A stretch of DNA of 64,000 nt from Cardiocondyla obscurior (taxonomy: Eukaryota; Arthropoda; Insecta; Hymenoptera; Formicidae). Each line of letters starts with the position of its first letter. Position 1 is the first letter of the stretch. Below, piece after piece: positions 11,201 through 24,100 of the stretch. The position numbers and the translations under genes were made by a program. The notes below the pieces were generated by a model that was not told where the DNA came from, did not search any database, and saw nothing but the letters and a program-made list of their open reading frames with translations. The stretch lies in the NCBI RefSeq assembly GCF_019399895.1, contig NC_091880.1, forward strand, positions 3,224,001 through 3,288,000, given 5' to 3'.

Positions 11201-14200
11201 GAGTCTTCCTACTACAACGTCCGGTTGCTGAATCGGTGGGCCGAAAGAGAATAAGAAATGACGTTGGAAGGAGAATATTTTAAATGATTCATGAAGGGAA
11301 ATTAAACGATGCTTTAAGCAGGCTTTTCTTCCCTCGCTTTCATTCATCTCGGCCTTACGCGCCTCCCTCTTTCGCACTTCCAGGGCTCGGAATCGATTAC
11401 CTATCGTCTTCTTATTTCACCTGGTTCTCAATTCATTTCTCACCGCGGCTCGCATCGCCCTTACGCTACGAGTTTGCCGTCTCTGTCTTTCATTCTTTCT
11501 ACCTATCTGTCCGTCTATTTTATTTATCTGCCCGCCTATCTTCCATTTTGTTTGCGTTGCTATTTTTCTCCCTTGACAAACCACTTTATTACGATTTCTT
11601 CCACCAACATTTTCGATCTTGGTAGTACATTCTGGGGATTCATAAAAATTTTCTCACGTGTCTCATAAATGGCAAACGGAATTCGTGTAAGTCAGATAAG
11701 CGTTGAAGAAGTTAATTTAAAGCCGGTCGTGGCACGACCGCTATATATAGTATTTTTTTCTTTTATCCTCTCTTAGCGAAACCACACGGGCAGCTTCTCG
11801 TCACCTTTGACTCACAGGTGCGGTTAGATTATATTGCGTTTCTTTAGACTCGGTGCTAGCAACACCCATATAATTGCGAATTCCAATGCCGTATAGGTGA
11901 AAACACGACGATAACGAAAAATATCGGTTTACGTATAATTTGCGGAAAACATTCGCAATATCTGACACGCGCGAGGTATTTTTAATTAAAGTAAAATAAT
12001 GGTAAACAACAATTTATTATATGCACAGCGCAAGGTTACGCTCGCGCAGTCTTTGTTTCGTCGATTAATTTTTTTATTCTCACCGTATCAAATGATTTCG
12101 GACAGTATAGCGTTAAAGTTTGTGAAATATAAATCTGAAAAGGTATCATCCCGCGCGTCACCTTCCGCGGCGATTCAGCAGAACACGAGCTTCGGCCCGA
12201 CGATGTCGAGTTACCGCAAAAAAACGGAAAAAAAAAGAAAAGAAAAGAGGAAAAAAAAAACCGCAACCGGTCCTAATCCGGACACTCGTTCCGTCCCTTC
12301 CGCCGGCGTAATCGCCACCATTGTTCTTCCGCCTGATTTCGCGTGCGAAATCCGCCGTTGCCGCCTACAATCTTACCGTGGAAACGAGCCGGGAGACAGT
12401 GGAAAAAGAAAGAACGATAAAAATTGCGCGGTGGTAGCAGGCAGGGGCTCTCGGTGGAAAGGGTTGCAGGATTGACAGCACAATACCGTTAATCCTCATC
12501 CGTTTCGAAGGCGTTACTCGAGACGGTTCTCTGTGCTGGGCTCGCGAGAGATTAAAAGTTTTTGCCGAACTCGACGAAATGCAAAAAAGTAGCGACGGAG
12601 GGCAGGGTAGCGGCGGAGGGTGTACGGGAGGCAAAAATTTCACCGTCGCGCGCTCGACGTTAGGGCGGAAAATTTGCCGCCTGCCGCGGGGATAACGCGT
12701 GGTTTCAGGGTTTATTAAGGGGCTTTTTGCCAAAGAACGCGCCACCCGGTCGGAATATGGGGCGCACATAGAGCTGACTCCGGAGTTAGTATCGGTGCGC
12801 GCGATAATAACGTAGCCAACGGCCCGACGTAAATTAAAATCTTGGTGCGAGATTTGCCTCAACGCCTCGTTAATCGTTAGAGAGCGGTTTATCAAAAGTT
12901 TCATCGCGGCTCCGTTGTCACAAAGAATTTTGACACGCAGGAAAGTTCTCAACGTTCTAATTCAAATGTAACGCTCGTTTCTTTTGTAAACTTACGAAAA
13001 CGTTTCATAAAAGATATATGTAGATATATACATATATATATACGCTGGTTATGTACACGCGAACTAGTTTGTGCAAACTCATCAGATGTAGCATTTGAGT
13101 TGGCTAATCCTCTTTACCAGCAAGGTGGAAGATCCCAATTTGTATCTTGTCTTTGGCGGTAATCGATTGTTGCTCCGCTGAGTGAGCGTTACAATACAGT
13201 TAAACAATGCATCGGTGAACTTGGCAATTCTCTTTACCGGCAAGACGCGCGGAGAGAAGCCGTCGAATCAGGTGAGCAAACACGTCCCGGGTACTACCGG
13301 TGCCGAAATCGAGAACGCGCGGGGGAGATCGGAAACTCCGAAGTCAATCTCGAGCATTCCGGAAATACATTGTAAAGCAACCGGTCCCTCGTCTTTCTCG
13401 CGCTATGCCTCTGGTGCACCTCCGTCGCTCGCGCGCGGAAAGAAGACGACGAGAATCCGATATTGCCCAGCTGCAGGCTCGTACCCATCGCGCGTCTAAT
13501 TGCAAACTCGTGAAAACAAGAGAAGCGCTCGACAAACACGCCGCGAGTAAATATAAGGATCGTTTGTTCGAGGATGGATTCGCCGGTATAAGGAGCGGGC
13601 CGGGAAGAATAAAGGAGATGCGCGCCAAGATGGAAAAGAAGCTGCGACGCGGCAAGGCAAAAGAGACTCGCCATTTTCGAGAACGAGAAACTCTTGTTTG
13701 CAAGTCATTATATCGTGTTGGAGGGGTAGTTTTTACTCTCTGTCTTTTCCTCTTTTCTGTTTCTTACTGAGCGCAATGAGCGAAACGCATATGAAAGAAA
13801 GCGCGCGCGCGCACGCCCCCACACATACGCACACGCACATGCATCAACTTTTATCTAGCTTTTTCACACGCGCGTAAGAGACTAATAAAAGTAGGTACAT
13901 AATAAAATTCACAATATTTTTCAAGTTCAATAATAACATTAGATTTGTAACAGTAATTTCAATATAATACAGTTTTATTTTCCATGAGAAATTTTCTTTT
14001 CTCATTCATAATGAGATCTCTCGTTGAAGTCAATATTAAAATAATGTATACGTAGGTTGTAATAATATATTATAATTTTGATACTTTATTACTTAAATTT
14101 GTGAGTTTGAAATTTCCCGATAACATAATATACTCTTTTTCAATACCAGTAATTAATAAAACAAGATTAAATAATACCAACTGGTATACAGAACATATTT

Positions 14201-17200
14201 TTCTCTAAACTCGTTCGCCGAAGATATATAATATTTAAAAATTATTATATTGAAAAATTGTTTTACACGCGCGGAAACGTAACGCTTAGAGATTAAGTGT
14301 TTTCAACGTCAGCGTTATTTTGCGCGTTGTATCCGAAGATATTAATTAACGGCACCGGAAAGACTGGCGTTTCATACTTTGCCATGCATTCCACTGTACG
14401 GAACGCCAGCAGTTCCGGAAGCCACTGAAGAGTGACGACTATGTTGCCGGGAAGTTGAAGCTAAATCTCAGTACGAGCCGGAGGTTAATTACGCACACCG
14501 GGGCGCACGGAAGCGTTTAAATCTGTTTATGCATTCGCGTGATCGAAAGTTCCCTTGTCCGCAACCTTGACCTAGATTCTTGTGATCTGCCTGACGAGGA
14601 AAGCCGCGAATCTAAATCCAGTATCGTTAACCGTGTTGATAAAATTATTAACGTTAGCACATCAGATTACTTTTATAATTAAAATTACGTTATAATAAAA
14701 TTAAAATTAAATATCAAGTTTCAGTAACTTGATACGTGCTCGTTAAATCTCAATAATGAAATTAATTATCAAGGGAAAGTAAATATTGGGTTTTAAACAT
14801 AAAGAAAAATAATACGCGTGTGTTTATGTATATTTGAAATATTAAACTTTAGAACTTGATCGGGGAGAAAAAAAATAAAACTCGCGTTGCTTTTTACGAC
14901 ATAGCCGGGTGATCATTTTATCAATATTATTTCAGTAAAATATTTTATAGATAACTTTATTTATTTGCGTTTTATCGAGATATATATATATATATTTAAG
15001 TTTGATTTTTACCTGTTAAAAATAAATGTTTCACCACAACGTGGAATTGATAAAAATATTGGTTCTTAAGAGGAAAATAGTTATGTTGATTTCCATGACG
15101 CAGCTGTTAAAAATATTTTACTCGTTCGTAACAGACTCAGCTGACAAGTAAATTATTAGTAAACAATAAGCAATGAATAAAACATGGATTGATTAAAATT
15201 ATTCAATTAATTTATTACCACAGAATTTTTGATATCAATTTCAAAGACTATTTAATTCTTCAATAATATCCGTCATGCGTCAATTATTATTAAACTAGAT
15301 AACTTTTAACTTTATATACGTACGGTACTTGATTATTTATACGTCGAATTTTATCCGTAAAATGATGAATATTATCACTTAATGTTAAGAATCATGATAT
15401 GACGACTTTTTTTTATCTCGCCAAGCGAAAAACACATTTGATTGATTAACTTTTAAATCTCTTGGCTACATTTCGCTGAATAATATAAAATAAAATTTTT
15501 ATCATTCTTTTTTTACAAACGTTATAAAAGTTAGATCAGGGTATCCCACGAGATTGAAGTTTGCGTACAGAAAAAACGATTTTGTCGAAGTATCTAAAAA
15601 AAATTAATTAAACCTAAAAATAATTTGATTAGGTCATTAAAATAATTATAAAAAAAATTCAAACTGATTGTTACAATTTAATATACTTTTTTCCGCAACG
15701 TCATCATCTCGCGACTTACATAATTATTTTAATGATCCAAGGAGAAGCCACCTTCTGACACACCAGAAACTAAATTTTTAGATACTTTAACAAGACCGTT
15801 CTTTTCGTACATTTCGCTCAAATTATTCCACTTTCCAAGTTCTTCTAATTTGATGGCGCGATCTCGTTAAAGATTGATTTACATTCGAAGTTACAAGCAT
15901 AATACAGTCGAAGTCTACCTCGACTTCGTTGATAGACACTTCGACAGAGTAGAATAGATGGTTTCGACGTGAAGCTCTGAAATAGCAAGGAGCGTGCATT
16001 AATTATACGCAATCGGGAAGAAACTTAGCCCAGCTTGACGAATGAGATTTGTCCAGTCGGGCAAGTGTCTAAAACTTTGGAACAATTGCTTGTACCAGAA
16101 ATGATAGATACTCCTCGATATAGATATCTAATTTTACACCGTGGATTCAACAAGCTGTCATAATTTCAATGCAACGCTATTTCTTGCGGCACCCGAGGAG
16201 GGGGGGGGAGGGGAAAGGGTCAATATTGATTGATGAACAATCATTACTTGCGAAGTCGCAGTTAACCGACATTCGCGTGTAACACACGAGTGTACAAGAG
16301 TAACGCGATATGTACGCAATATGTAACATGCGATTTTGTATAATGTGGTATTGCATAAAACAAAGGTTAATAACGTTATTACAAATTCGAGATTGCAACA
16401 AAAGCAGAACGTTATTATACACTGGACGGTTTATTACGTTCTGAGTATATGTATAATTTATACATACTCGCATTAACATATATATTCTTTTTCTTTTTAC
16501 ATAAAAATTATTACATAAAAATATTATTTTATAAAATTCATTCAAGAATCCTGGAATACTCTGACCTATATTATTCAACGTTATTCGCTCCGTGCTTTAT
16601 ACTGAAATTAAAATTCAATGTTTGTAATAAATGATGCTACGCGGTGACATTATCTAAAAAATAAAAACTCAACCTCTGTTACGTAAAAGTGTATAATATT
16701 CAAACACGGTTTTATGTCAATGTTTTTCTCGCAATTAAGTTTATTGGAATAAAATACCGTTCTTTTTTTACAAACATTGCCTTGAGGCATTTCAATTTCG
16801 CGTTAAGTAACATGTGCAACGACGTTATATTGACGTAATAATCTTACATCACGAATCGCAGTAAAGTATTTTTTCATTATGCAACTCTGCTTGTCTACTC
16901 TGTTGCATCAACTGATAGAGATTCAGACATACTACAAGTATTTTTAGATATAAAAAAATAGAGTATTTGATATCATATCCAATATAGGTTCCGGTGCAAC
17001 TATACGATCTGTATTGCCGAACGTGAATAAAACCGTGACTCCAGGGAAACAAAAATCACGAGAAAGAAATAATTTCGCGGTTAGCTTTTTTTTTGTATAC
17101 GAGATTTTTTCTTTTTTTTTTTTCTATCGATGGCGTGCATGTTCAGTGTTCATTATTTTGCAATCAGCACGGTATGCCTCCAGTTCTGTGAAACGAGCTG

Positions 17201-17816
17201 TAGGCTCGACCGAGCGCGCCGCACGCAGAACGCCACGCCGGGCGGCTGACCTCCGGCATCGATTACAGTACAGGAGCGCGATGTAGAACGTAGAACAGAG
17301 AAAGACGAGACGAGCCTCTCTAAGAATGGGGATATCCCCTCTCGTACCATCTCACTAGATACGACGCGAGCGGGCATGCGCACGTTAAACGAAACGCGTT
17401 TGTTACGTCGTGCGTTACCCGAGGCCTGACGAAAATTTTCGCGTCGCCGCGTACTTGGCGAAACGTTTCCTCGTTACCGTCACCGTTGTCCCCAAAAGCA
17501 GTGCCACGATCCCGCTGTCGATGTCAACCGCCGTGGCGGCGGGTTCACGCCTCGCCGATAGCGCGGTCGTGCTCGTCGTCGCGGCGGTCGGACGTCCGCG
17601 AGGCGACGTACGTACGGTACAACGTGGAGGAGGCGACTCGACTCTCCGCGGTTCCGTAACGCGGAAACGATCGGTGACAGTGCGTACTTACGGCTTATCG
17701 GGCTGCGATCTGCGGACCTTCTGCTCCGCGTGCTGAATCTCCTCCGCTCTCGTAACGCTCTTCGTCCTGCGCGATCGCATCCGCGGCTCGTCCCCGTGTT
17801 CGTGTTCGGTCGTCAT
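5085..17816 (-). CDS. DGAT1: Diacylglycerol O-acyltransferase 1, 5' part (two coding exons; gene runs off the left edge)
   Basis: DGAT1 is an ER multi-pass MBOAT-family acyltransferase that makes triacylglycerol from diacylglycerol and acyl-CoA (Drosophila orthologue midway). Exon 1 coding is 17816-17692 (ATG at 17816-17814, 125 nt, phase 2). Exon 2 is 5213-5085 (129 nt, also ending in phase 2). Joined, they give about 84 residues: a hydrophilic Arg/Glu-rich cytosolic N-terminus containing RRTKSVTRAEEI and QPDKP, then CHRPRDSLFSW, FTGFVNWGFLLLGIGGIR and LLLENFIK, the start of the first membrane helix. The DSLFS...GF..F.GF.NW block followed by R.LLEN is the recognisable DGAT1 signature (family knowledge). 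The splice join is exact: CC plus A restores a Pro codon, the donors are GTAAGT and GTGAGT, and the acceptor is TTTCGCAG. The histidine-containing catalytic MBOAT core is not in the window. I saw no third exon in 1-5084, so it should lie beyond position 1. Confidence 0.9.
6265..6307. repeat. Perfect 15-bp inverted repeat (hairpin)
   Basis: GAGCGGTAGGCGGCT (6265-6279) is exactly reverse-complemented at 6293-6307, leaving a 13-nt loop. Pairing can extend outward imperfectly: GGAGGTAGGTGGTGGGAG on the left faces CTTCCCCCACCTCAC on the right. It lies in a CpG-rich segment about 190 bp upstream of a donor-like GTAAGT (6500) on the plus strand. It could be a structured RNA, a promoter cruciform or a repeat remnant; the sequence does not decide. 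Confidence 0.7.
6825..7346 (+). ncRNA. Candidate antisense spliced transcript with tandemly duplicated exon-like units
   Basis: Within the DGAT1 intron, on the opposite strand, two units share a layout. Unit A is an exon-like 6825-6920 after TTTCAG, followed by donor GTAAGAATCA, an internal CAGCATGTC and an acceptor GTTACAG ending 7019. Unit B is an exon-like 7128-7211 after TTTCCAG, followed by donor GTAAGAATCA, CAGCATGTC and GTTACAG ending 7305. A third segment, 7306-7346, ends in donor GTGAGT, and another acceptor CCCACAG ends at 7535. The exon parts both contain a GGAGGAGG...CATC..CG core. The possible peptides are short and Arg-rich with no known family, so I favour a non-coding RNA. Transcription is inferred, not shown. 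Confidence 0.35.
8214..8453 (-). CDS. Short unidentified ORF inside DGAT1 intron 1
   Basis: An ATG-initiated frame of 79 codons beginning MSTARKRKRFALEG, Ser-rich in the middle (SENASLSSGSRKSND) and ending in TAA. The codon mix is balanced and less CpG-biased than the surrounding chance frames, but I do not recognise the product. It may be a remnant of a mobile element or a chance frame. Confidence 0.15.
   Translation of the reverse strand: MSTARKRKRFALEGQESGALSENASLSSGSRKSNDNLVDPFLLLYGHGLSESGLKYDIATYHKRMPLGLGLESTHQQSR
9331..9350. repeat. TAAAA microsatellite, four units
   Basis: Four consecutive TAAAA units in AT-rich intronic DNA. Confidence 0.7.
13091..13244. repeat. Pair of about 35-nt direct repeats
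   Basis: GCAT..TGAGTTGGCTAATCCTCTTTACCAGCAAG at 13091-13124 and GCATCGGTGAACTTGGCAATTCTCTTTACCGGCAAG at 13209-13244 are diverged copies spaced about 120 bp apart. The second copy is followed by a donor-like CAG|GTGAGC at about 13271. The function is unknown. Confidence 0.5.
13801..13841. repeat. Alternating GC/AC tract
   Basis: A run of GCGCGCGCGC followed by interrupted CACACA/CGCACACGC units: simple-sequence DNA of purine-pyrimidine alternation. Confidence 0.7.
17692..17816 (-). CDS. DGAT1: DGAT1 coding exon 1
   Basis: This exon encodes the first 41 residues plus two bases of the next codon. The peptide begins MTTEHEHGDEP and ends RRSQPDKP across the junction. The donor CC|GTAAGTACG follows at 17691. 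The reading frame stays open upstream to about 17880 but has no further ATG, so 17816 is the natural start. Upstream sequence is CpG-rich and looks like a promoter/5' UTR. Confidence 0.88.
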
Positions 17817-18180
17817 GTCGTCGTGTCGCACATAGAAACACGCGTGCTGCAGGCCCTGATTCACGTCGCGTCGAATCACGCACTCGAACGAGAAAGAGAG
17901 ACAAGGGGAGAGAGAGAGATAGAGAAAGACGCGCGAGAGCCGGCGCCCGGCACACGTTTAGGAACTGGTAACTCGCACGCACAGCGACGACGGCGGCAAC
18001 TGATACCGATAATGAGGAATTCCTCCTCGCGTGAGAGACGTGCTCGCTGAACGATGTGCGAACGGCGTAGAGTTATCTCCGCAAGGCCTCCGGCTTTCTC
18101 ACACGCGCTTAACGTTTACGACGTGATCTATAGCGCCAAGAAGCATCGCGGTTCTTTTTTTTATTCCTTCTCCTTCCATC
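17817..18180 (-). promoter_or_regulatory. CpG-rich 5' UTR/promoter region of DGAT1
   Basis: A CpG-dense segment immediately upstream of the DGAT1 start codon, flanked beyond 18.18 kb by AT-rich DNA with poly-T tracts. The GAGA-type stretch GAGAAAGAGAGACAAGGGGA and following GAGAGAGAGA (about 17890-17922) could be a GAGA-factor-like element (inference). No TATA box or defined start site can be read with confidence. Confidence 0.35.
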
Positions 18181-21100
18181 GATGACTGTTTATCCACTCC
18201 TTTTTTTTTTTTTTCTTTGCTTTTCCAACGGGTACCGTTGCACGTTTATGACAACTAGTTTCCGCGGGTTTACTTGCGCCTTCGAAGCACGCGTCAATCA
18301 CGTGTACACGTGCCCTTTGAAATCGTCCCGAGTTAGCGACAGTCTTATTGTTAGCTCTCTTAATACGAAAGAACTTAGAAAGCATGCTCGAATAATGTTT
18401 AGATCTTCAATAACTGTTCGTAACGACGATGACTTTAAAAATAAAAAAAAATGTTCAGGACGATTAAATTGAGTTGATCACGCCAACGTTAAGTAATCTT
18501 ATGATTTTGAAACATTTTTATTTCAAGGATTAATTAATAGTTTAATAAATAATATTACTTTTATTGGTTTCTTTTTTTTTCGCGAGTAATATATATAATA
18601 TAAATAATTGCCTCTAATTATTTCGCAAGTACAAATTGAAAAAATACAGTTAAAAAATTGTAATCGATAAACGATAATTGATGGTATAGTGTAATAGGTT
18701 TCCCTCCTTTTTATGTATTTTTTTTTTCTTCTATTATTTAATGTGAAATTAATTCAGAGCGATATCCTTTAAACCTGAAGTCATTTTTGAATAATATCCA
18801 TAATTAAAATAGGTAATTACAGGACGATTGTAATTTCGCTGTACGACCTAATTTCGATTTTACAATTATCCATTTTAATAGCTCTTTTATTTCGACTTTG
18901 CATTGAAAAAAATGTTACCGCTGAGTAACTTTGAAACATGATGTATTCTCGTCCATAATAGTATTAGTTTTTTTTCTGTCGTAGAAAAACGATATATAAA
19001 ACATTAAACGAGTTTTTTTTTATCAGCTGTCCGAAGGTGCGTACTCTCTCTTTCCTTCTTTTCGCATCTGTAATGCTTTATTACTTGTTCGAAACTATTT
19101 CTTTAAAAGAAACAAAGTGGACAGGCAGGTTCCAGCCATTCATTAATAATCGTAATTACAAATAAGGCATGCGAGCTTTCTCGACGTTAATGAAAATGTG
19201 TCCATATCGTGTATTACCGATAAAAACAAAGCAGATTCCAATTTCATCGCATCATGTGGATGCCTGTTTCATGTTACGATCCAATTACGGTGAAAGGTGG
19301 CAGGTTGTCGGTCATTCCTAAATCAAATATTCGACAGTAACACATCCCGAGCGATAAAGTCTCATCGACGGCGGAGTAATCACCGTGTCGTCACTTCCAT
19401 TAAGATTTCAGATAGCGTGGCGCTGTCACCTCGCCGCGGAACTTCGATTTCGACTAACTTTTGGCTCGGGATCTGCCAAAGTTCAGGGCAAATAAGGCCT
19501 GCCGCCCGGGCGCGTGAGACAATTTCGCAAATGTTCGTTAGAATCGGCCGCCGGAAGGCTGTAAGGTACCGTCAAGCCAAACGAGACGTGGAACCTCGAG
19601 CTAATTAAAGTACACATGGCGCAGGGTGCCGAGACCCGTAAAGATCCTTGGAAAATGTATGAGGGATCTACCCTCGTAGATTGCAGGCTTACCAAGCGGT
19701 GACGCGTATGAGTTTCCACGACCCGTTATTATATAGAGACGTGATGTGCTGCGAACTGTTTAGGGTGATTTTCCCCTGAAACAAATCGAAATCCCTCCGC
19801 TCTTGAGAGCCCATGTACATACACGCAGGTTGATCCGCGAATTATTTCTTTCTCGTCGTGGTACAACGGTTTCATTAAATGCAAAGTAACCGGGAAAATC
19901 CTAAGATTTAACGCGACGATAAATATGTGAAAATAATAATCAACGAGAAATGGAAACCTACAATTATTGATATTATAAAAAAAAAAGAAAAAAAAAAATT
20001 GGTAAAAAAGCCGCGTTATAATTTTTAAAATTTGAAATTTTTTTTTACTCTCGTACAATGTAATAAAACAAATGCATTGCGTGAATTGATCAATTTATTA
20101 ATTCAAATTCAGTTGGCTTTATATATTTTCACGTTTCCCGGCTTGTTAGTTCCAATCCAGTTGCAGAGCAAATACTAATCTTGTAAAGGACTTTAGTATT
20201 CTATCGACCGCAGAGTGGCAAGCAAACATTCGCCCAATGGTAAACTACTTGACGGTAATCCTCATATAAAAATGGAAAAACAGAATAGTCGCATATTTAC
20301 CCATGCGTCCTCGATAAATTTACTTAAAGACTCACAGTTGAAAATCGCATTTGTATGAAACCTCGGGTGAGCGGATTGGCACGTACTGATAGTATAATCT
20401 AGTTTTCCGTTTCATGCCACTGACGGTCATCAAAGTTCAAGATTATTATAAAATATAAACGGCTATAAATGCAAAAGTCATTTTCCATCTCGTAAACGTT
20501 CGTCGCGCTTCAAAAGCCGTTTTCGTTTTATACCGATTCTGAACTTTATCCTCTACTATCAGTGTTCTTACTATCAAATTGTCACTTTGTAACGGCCTGA
20601 TAAAGATAAGACACGCGCTGAAAATACTTAAATTGAAATATGTAATTTAAATCTAAGGCAGTTTAATCACGTCTAAATTCTGTCCTGTTCGTTTTTCGAA
20701 TTAAATATTTTCGTCAGGATCTAATTTGTTATTTGTTTAAAATATAATGTTGTTAAAGTATAATGCGCATATTTCCGTTAAGAAACGCAAAAGCACTTGG
20801 AAGTAAAAATAAATTACATTGTACAATTGCAGGTTTAAGTATTTCTCTGATGTTAAAATTTAGCCGTACTTTATCCGAATATAATCGCGTTAATCCTTCA
20901 GCTGGAGGGTGGGGTGTGCATCTCTGCAAATTAAGTCTCGCGAAAATTAGGGCAACGATGTGTGCTCAGTAACGCGTTTCGCGCGGGGAATTTTGCGAAC
21001 AATTCTGCGCAGACTGAGGATCAGTCGCGAGAAATCGGAGGCGAAAAACGGCACATAGTAATGCCCCTACACATAGCGTGCCTATGCTTGTTCGCCCGGC

Positions 21101-24100
21101 ACTTCCTAACGCGAACTCGCGCATTCCGTGAGCGCGGTCGTTGGTACCGCGGTAGGGAAAATGTAGCGAGAGGAAAAGCGCGCAAGTCGTTTGTGAACTC
21201 CCTTTACGGCCAACCGCAGGTATTACCTGGTGCTATGGCGGGCACGTTATGCCACATACGCAGTTACACGTCCCCTCGCAGACGCCCGTTCGAGCCCAGC
21301 TCCGGAAGTTTAGACGATTTCGGTTTTCGGTCTCTCTCTCGTTTTCACCTACGGCCCCGTAGCCCTTTTAACCGATGTTTTAGGACACCCCGCGGGACTA
21401 GATATTCCACTGATCCTCGTATTTTCTAGCTCTCATTGGAATTCGTCATTTACGGCCAAATTTTCAAGTGCCACGATCTTATATGTACGCCGTTTTACGT
21501 GTCGCGCGAAACCGCTAAAGGTTTTATTATCCGGCAATGAAATTTCCAGCGACAGCTCTAGAATTTCTGCCTTTCGGCGTAAGGGTGAGCGTGAAGTGAA
21601 CAAATTTATCATTAATATAATCCACTTATCGACGAAGTAATACTTGAACATAGTATGATTTAGTAATATCGAATTATCCCGAACTTGTTTCATCTTCGTC
21701 ATTTTGGTATCTGCAAGTAATTTCAGAAAAGTTCAGACTTTAGAGCAATGAAAAGTGTGACGGTACAAGAGTATATTGTACTGCAAAAAGAAAGAAAAAA
21801 AAATGATACATAAAAAAAATAAAATTAAATAAATCGCGTAGATAAAATTACTTACTTTTAGTTTTATCTGATGACGGATGTAACTTGAAAGCGGAACATT
21901 TAATAAATGTACACGATTGTTGTCTGGCGACGGACAAACGCGCGCGGGGAATGCACTTCGTCCTTAAAATATAACGTAATATATTTTGAGGGGGAAAAAA
22001 AATGGCAAGCATCCATCAATGTCTAGCGACTTTTGCGGCACATCGAGTCGCATTCCTTATTGTCTCGCGGTCGTGTGTCAGTCGTCCCCGGAAAAGACGG
22101 CCGGCTGAACTTTAACAGTCGGCTCCAAGAGCAAGCTCGAAAACTTTCGCAATATTGGTCGAACCGCCGCCACTAGGGATTATTGCCCCCCTTGTCCTGT
22201 AAACCACCCCCGAAGCGGATTCAGTCAACCGGAATCCGCACTTTGTATTCAAGCGCCGTACGTACCGAACAACGTGGTGTCATCGTCGCTTTTCCCGCAG
22301 CGGGGACGGCCTCGAGATCACGAGCCGTGATTAGTATCGCGACAATTAAACTATCATAATCACGAGCGTAGAAAATACCGTGCTTCACGGGCTAAACACC
22401 CGTTTATTCGTCGCGGGTATACTTTTCTCTCACGATCCGCGTTTCTAGTTTGGTTTCCAAATTTATAACGTAATAAAATTATTAAGAAGAATTATAAGAA
22501 TAATATAATTAAAAATATATATGCGCGATAATTACATTTCTTCAAAAATTAAATAGATTACCAAGTGTCGAGTGGTACGAAGTAGGAAATAATGATTATA
22601 TTTTAACACTTGGAAATTATGCTATTAACATGTACGGATACGTGCTCCTTCGCAAATGAGAGCCGCGAAAGACTACTCGATAAAACCAATCACGATTGGG
22701 CGTCACACCTGCCGGCTAATTTATTTAGTAGCCCAAAAGGAAAACAAGTTTCGTCGCCGTTGTATCGGCAGGTTTTCGCAGCTTTGAAATATTACTGGCG
22801 TTGCTGGTGGGCAGTCCTACCCCTTTCGACGAGCTCCCGCGGGCTCGAATTAATTTCGTCGGGAAACGAACGGCCGCGTATACGTTCGAGTTAGGACGGG
22901 CCCGGACCGTCCTAGTTTATCGAGACATGTCGCCAACTGTCCCATTATTTACCGCCGTTCGGATACTTCGCCTACTTAAATGGGGTTTAATTAATGAATG
23001 GCGCGTCCAGGACGGGCGAACTCCGAACTCCCCCGTTGGGGATTTGTTTACGTGTGTCCTATCGGCTTTTTGTCGTCGGCCAAAGAGAGCGCTCCCATTT
23101 TCCCTGACAAAGGTCCGCATATAGATGTTGCGCATCGCCAGTATAAATCTCGCAACGCGTTTCGCTCTTTTAATGCACACCGTGAGAGATAATGACGTTA
23201 TATCGCGTCCACTGGGAGTTTACGAAACTGTCGCGGCGCCTCGCCGAACTTTTCGCATCGATATGAGCCCGCGATCGCCAGTGAATAAATTTCAGCCTGG
23301 TTTATTACGCGCCGAGAGACGCCATTCCTGCCCAATGAATTCTTTTGTCGCTTCACGCGGAAATTTTTATAAAGATCTCGCCATTGCGAAATTATTGGCG
23401 AATTTAATGCATATGCACCCGTGTTATTAACGCTTTAAGAAACTTGCTTTAAACGCCCCACGAAGGTTATTGCTTTTAAAATGTCGTATGCGCCGCGCAT
23501 AAAAGGCGAAAGCAGGTGAGAGCGAGCGTGTATCGGCGCACACATATTTTCAAGTGGATCAGTACACGAGCGCGTTCTTTATTAATGCTCTACTTGAAAC
23601 TTTTTGATAGCTGAATTCAGGAAAGACCTCACAAGAATGCTTTAGATACTTCGAAATAGACTATTACACGATACTTTTTGCAACTCCTTACCTCCCGAAT
23701 AATTTTTATTAAGGCTTTTTTCACGCTTTTTACGACTACAACTTTTAAACAAAGTACCTTACGGGATAGAAACTTTTTTTTTTCATCTCTCTCTTTCTCT
23801 CTTTTTCTTTTTCTTTTACTTTTGTACATTTTCTAGCTTTCGAGAAAGCATGTATTTTTTTTTTTAATTATTTTGCGCCATTTTCGATGCATTAACATCT
23901 ACTTTTCTAATTTACTTGTTAGTAGAATTACAAAACGTACCTCCTGCGGTATTATAAAAACGTAACGCATAATTTCGCTTATAAACTATCGCGAGATACG
24001 GCGTGCCGTGGCTTGAGCTTTTTTTTTCCGATTGCGATGAAATTTACCAAGATCTGTATTCAGATCAAGACTTAAAAATCAGTCAGCGACGCGGGCTAAT

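Larger units (their letters stand above)
5214..17691 (-). other. DGAT1 intron 1 (about 12.5 kb)
   Basis: This large first intron is bounded by the exact exon 1 donor and exon 2 acceptor. It alternates between CpG-rich segments (about 6180-6760, 12150-12950, 13250-13760) and AT-rich ones (8750-10830, 13900-16960). It holds a hairpin (6265-6307), an antisense exon-like tandem duplication (6825-7346), a short minus-strand ORF at 8214-8453, an A4T-type microsatellite (9331-9350), a 35-nt repeat pair near 13.1-13.24 kb and an alternating GC/AC tract (13801-13841). No protein-coding gene can be supported inside it. Confidence 0.7.

Noticed and set aside
12365..12952. 195-codon minus-strand open frame
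   Set aside because: It begins at a non-ATG codon, is Pro/Arg/Ser-rich from CpG-rich DNA, overlaps long frames on the other strand and shows no recognisable family.
17695..17982. Alternative 95-codon frame over DGAT1 exon 1
   Set aside because: It is a shadow of the real exon in another frame; only the frame chosen joins to exon 2 to give DGAT1.
20962..21429. 155-codon plus-strand open frame
   Set aside because: Arg/Ser/Pro-rich composition typical of CpG-rich non-coding DNA; no homology recognised.
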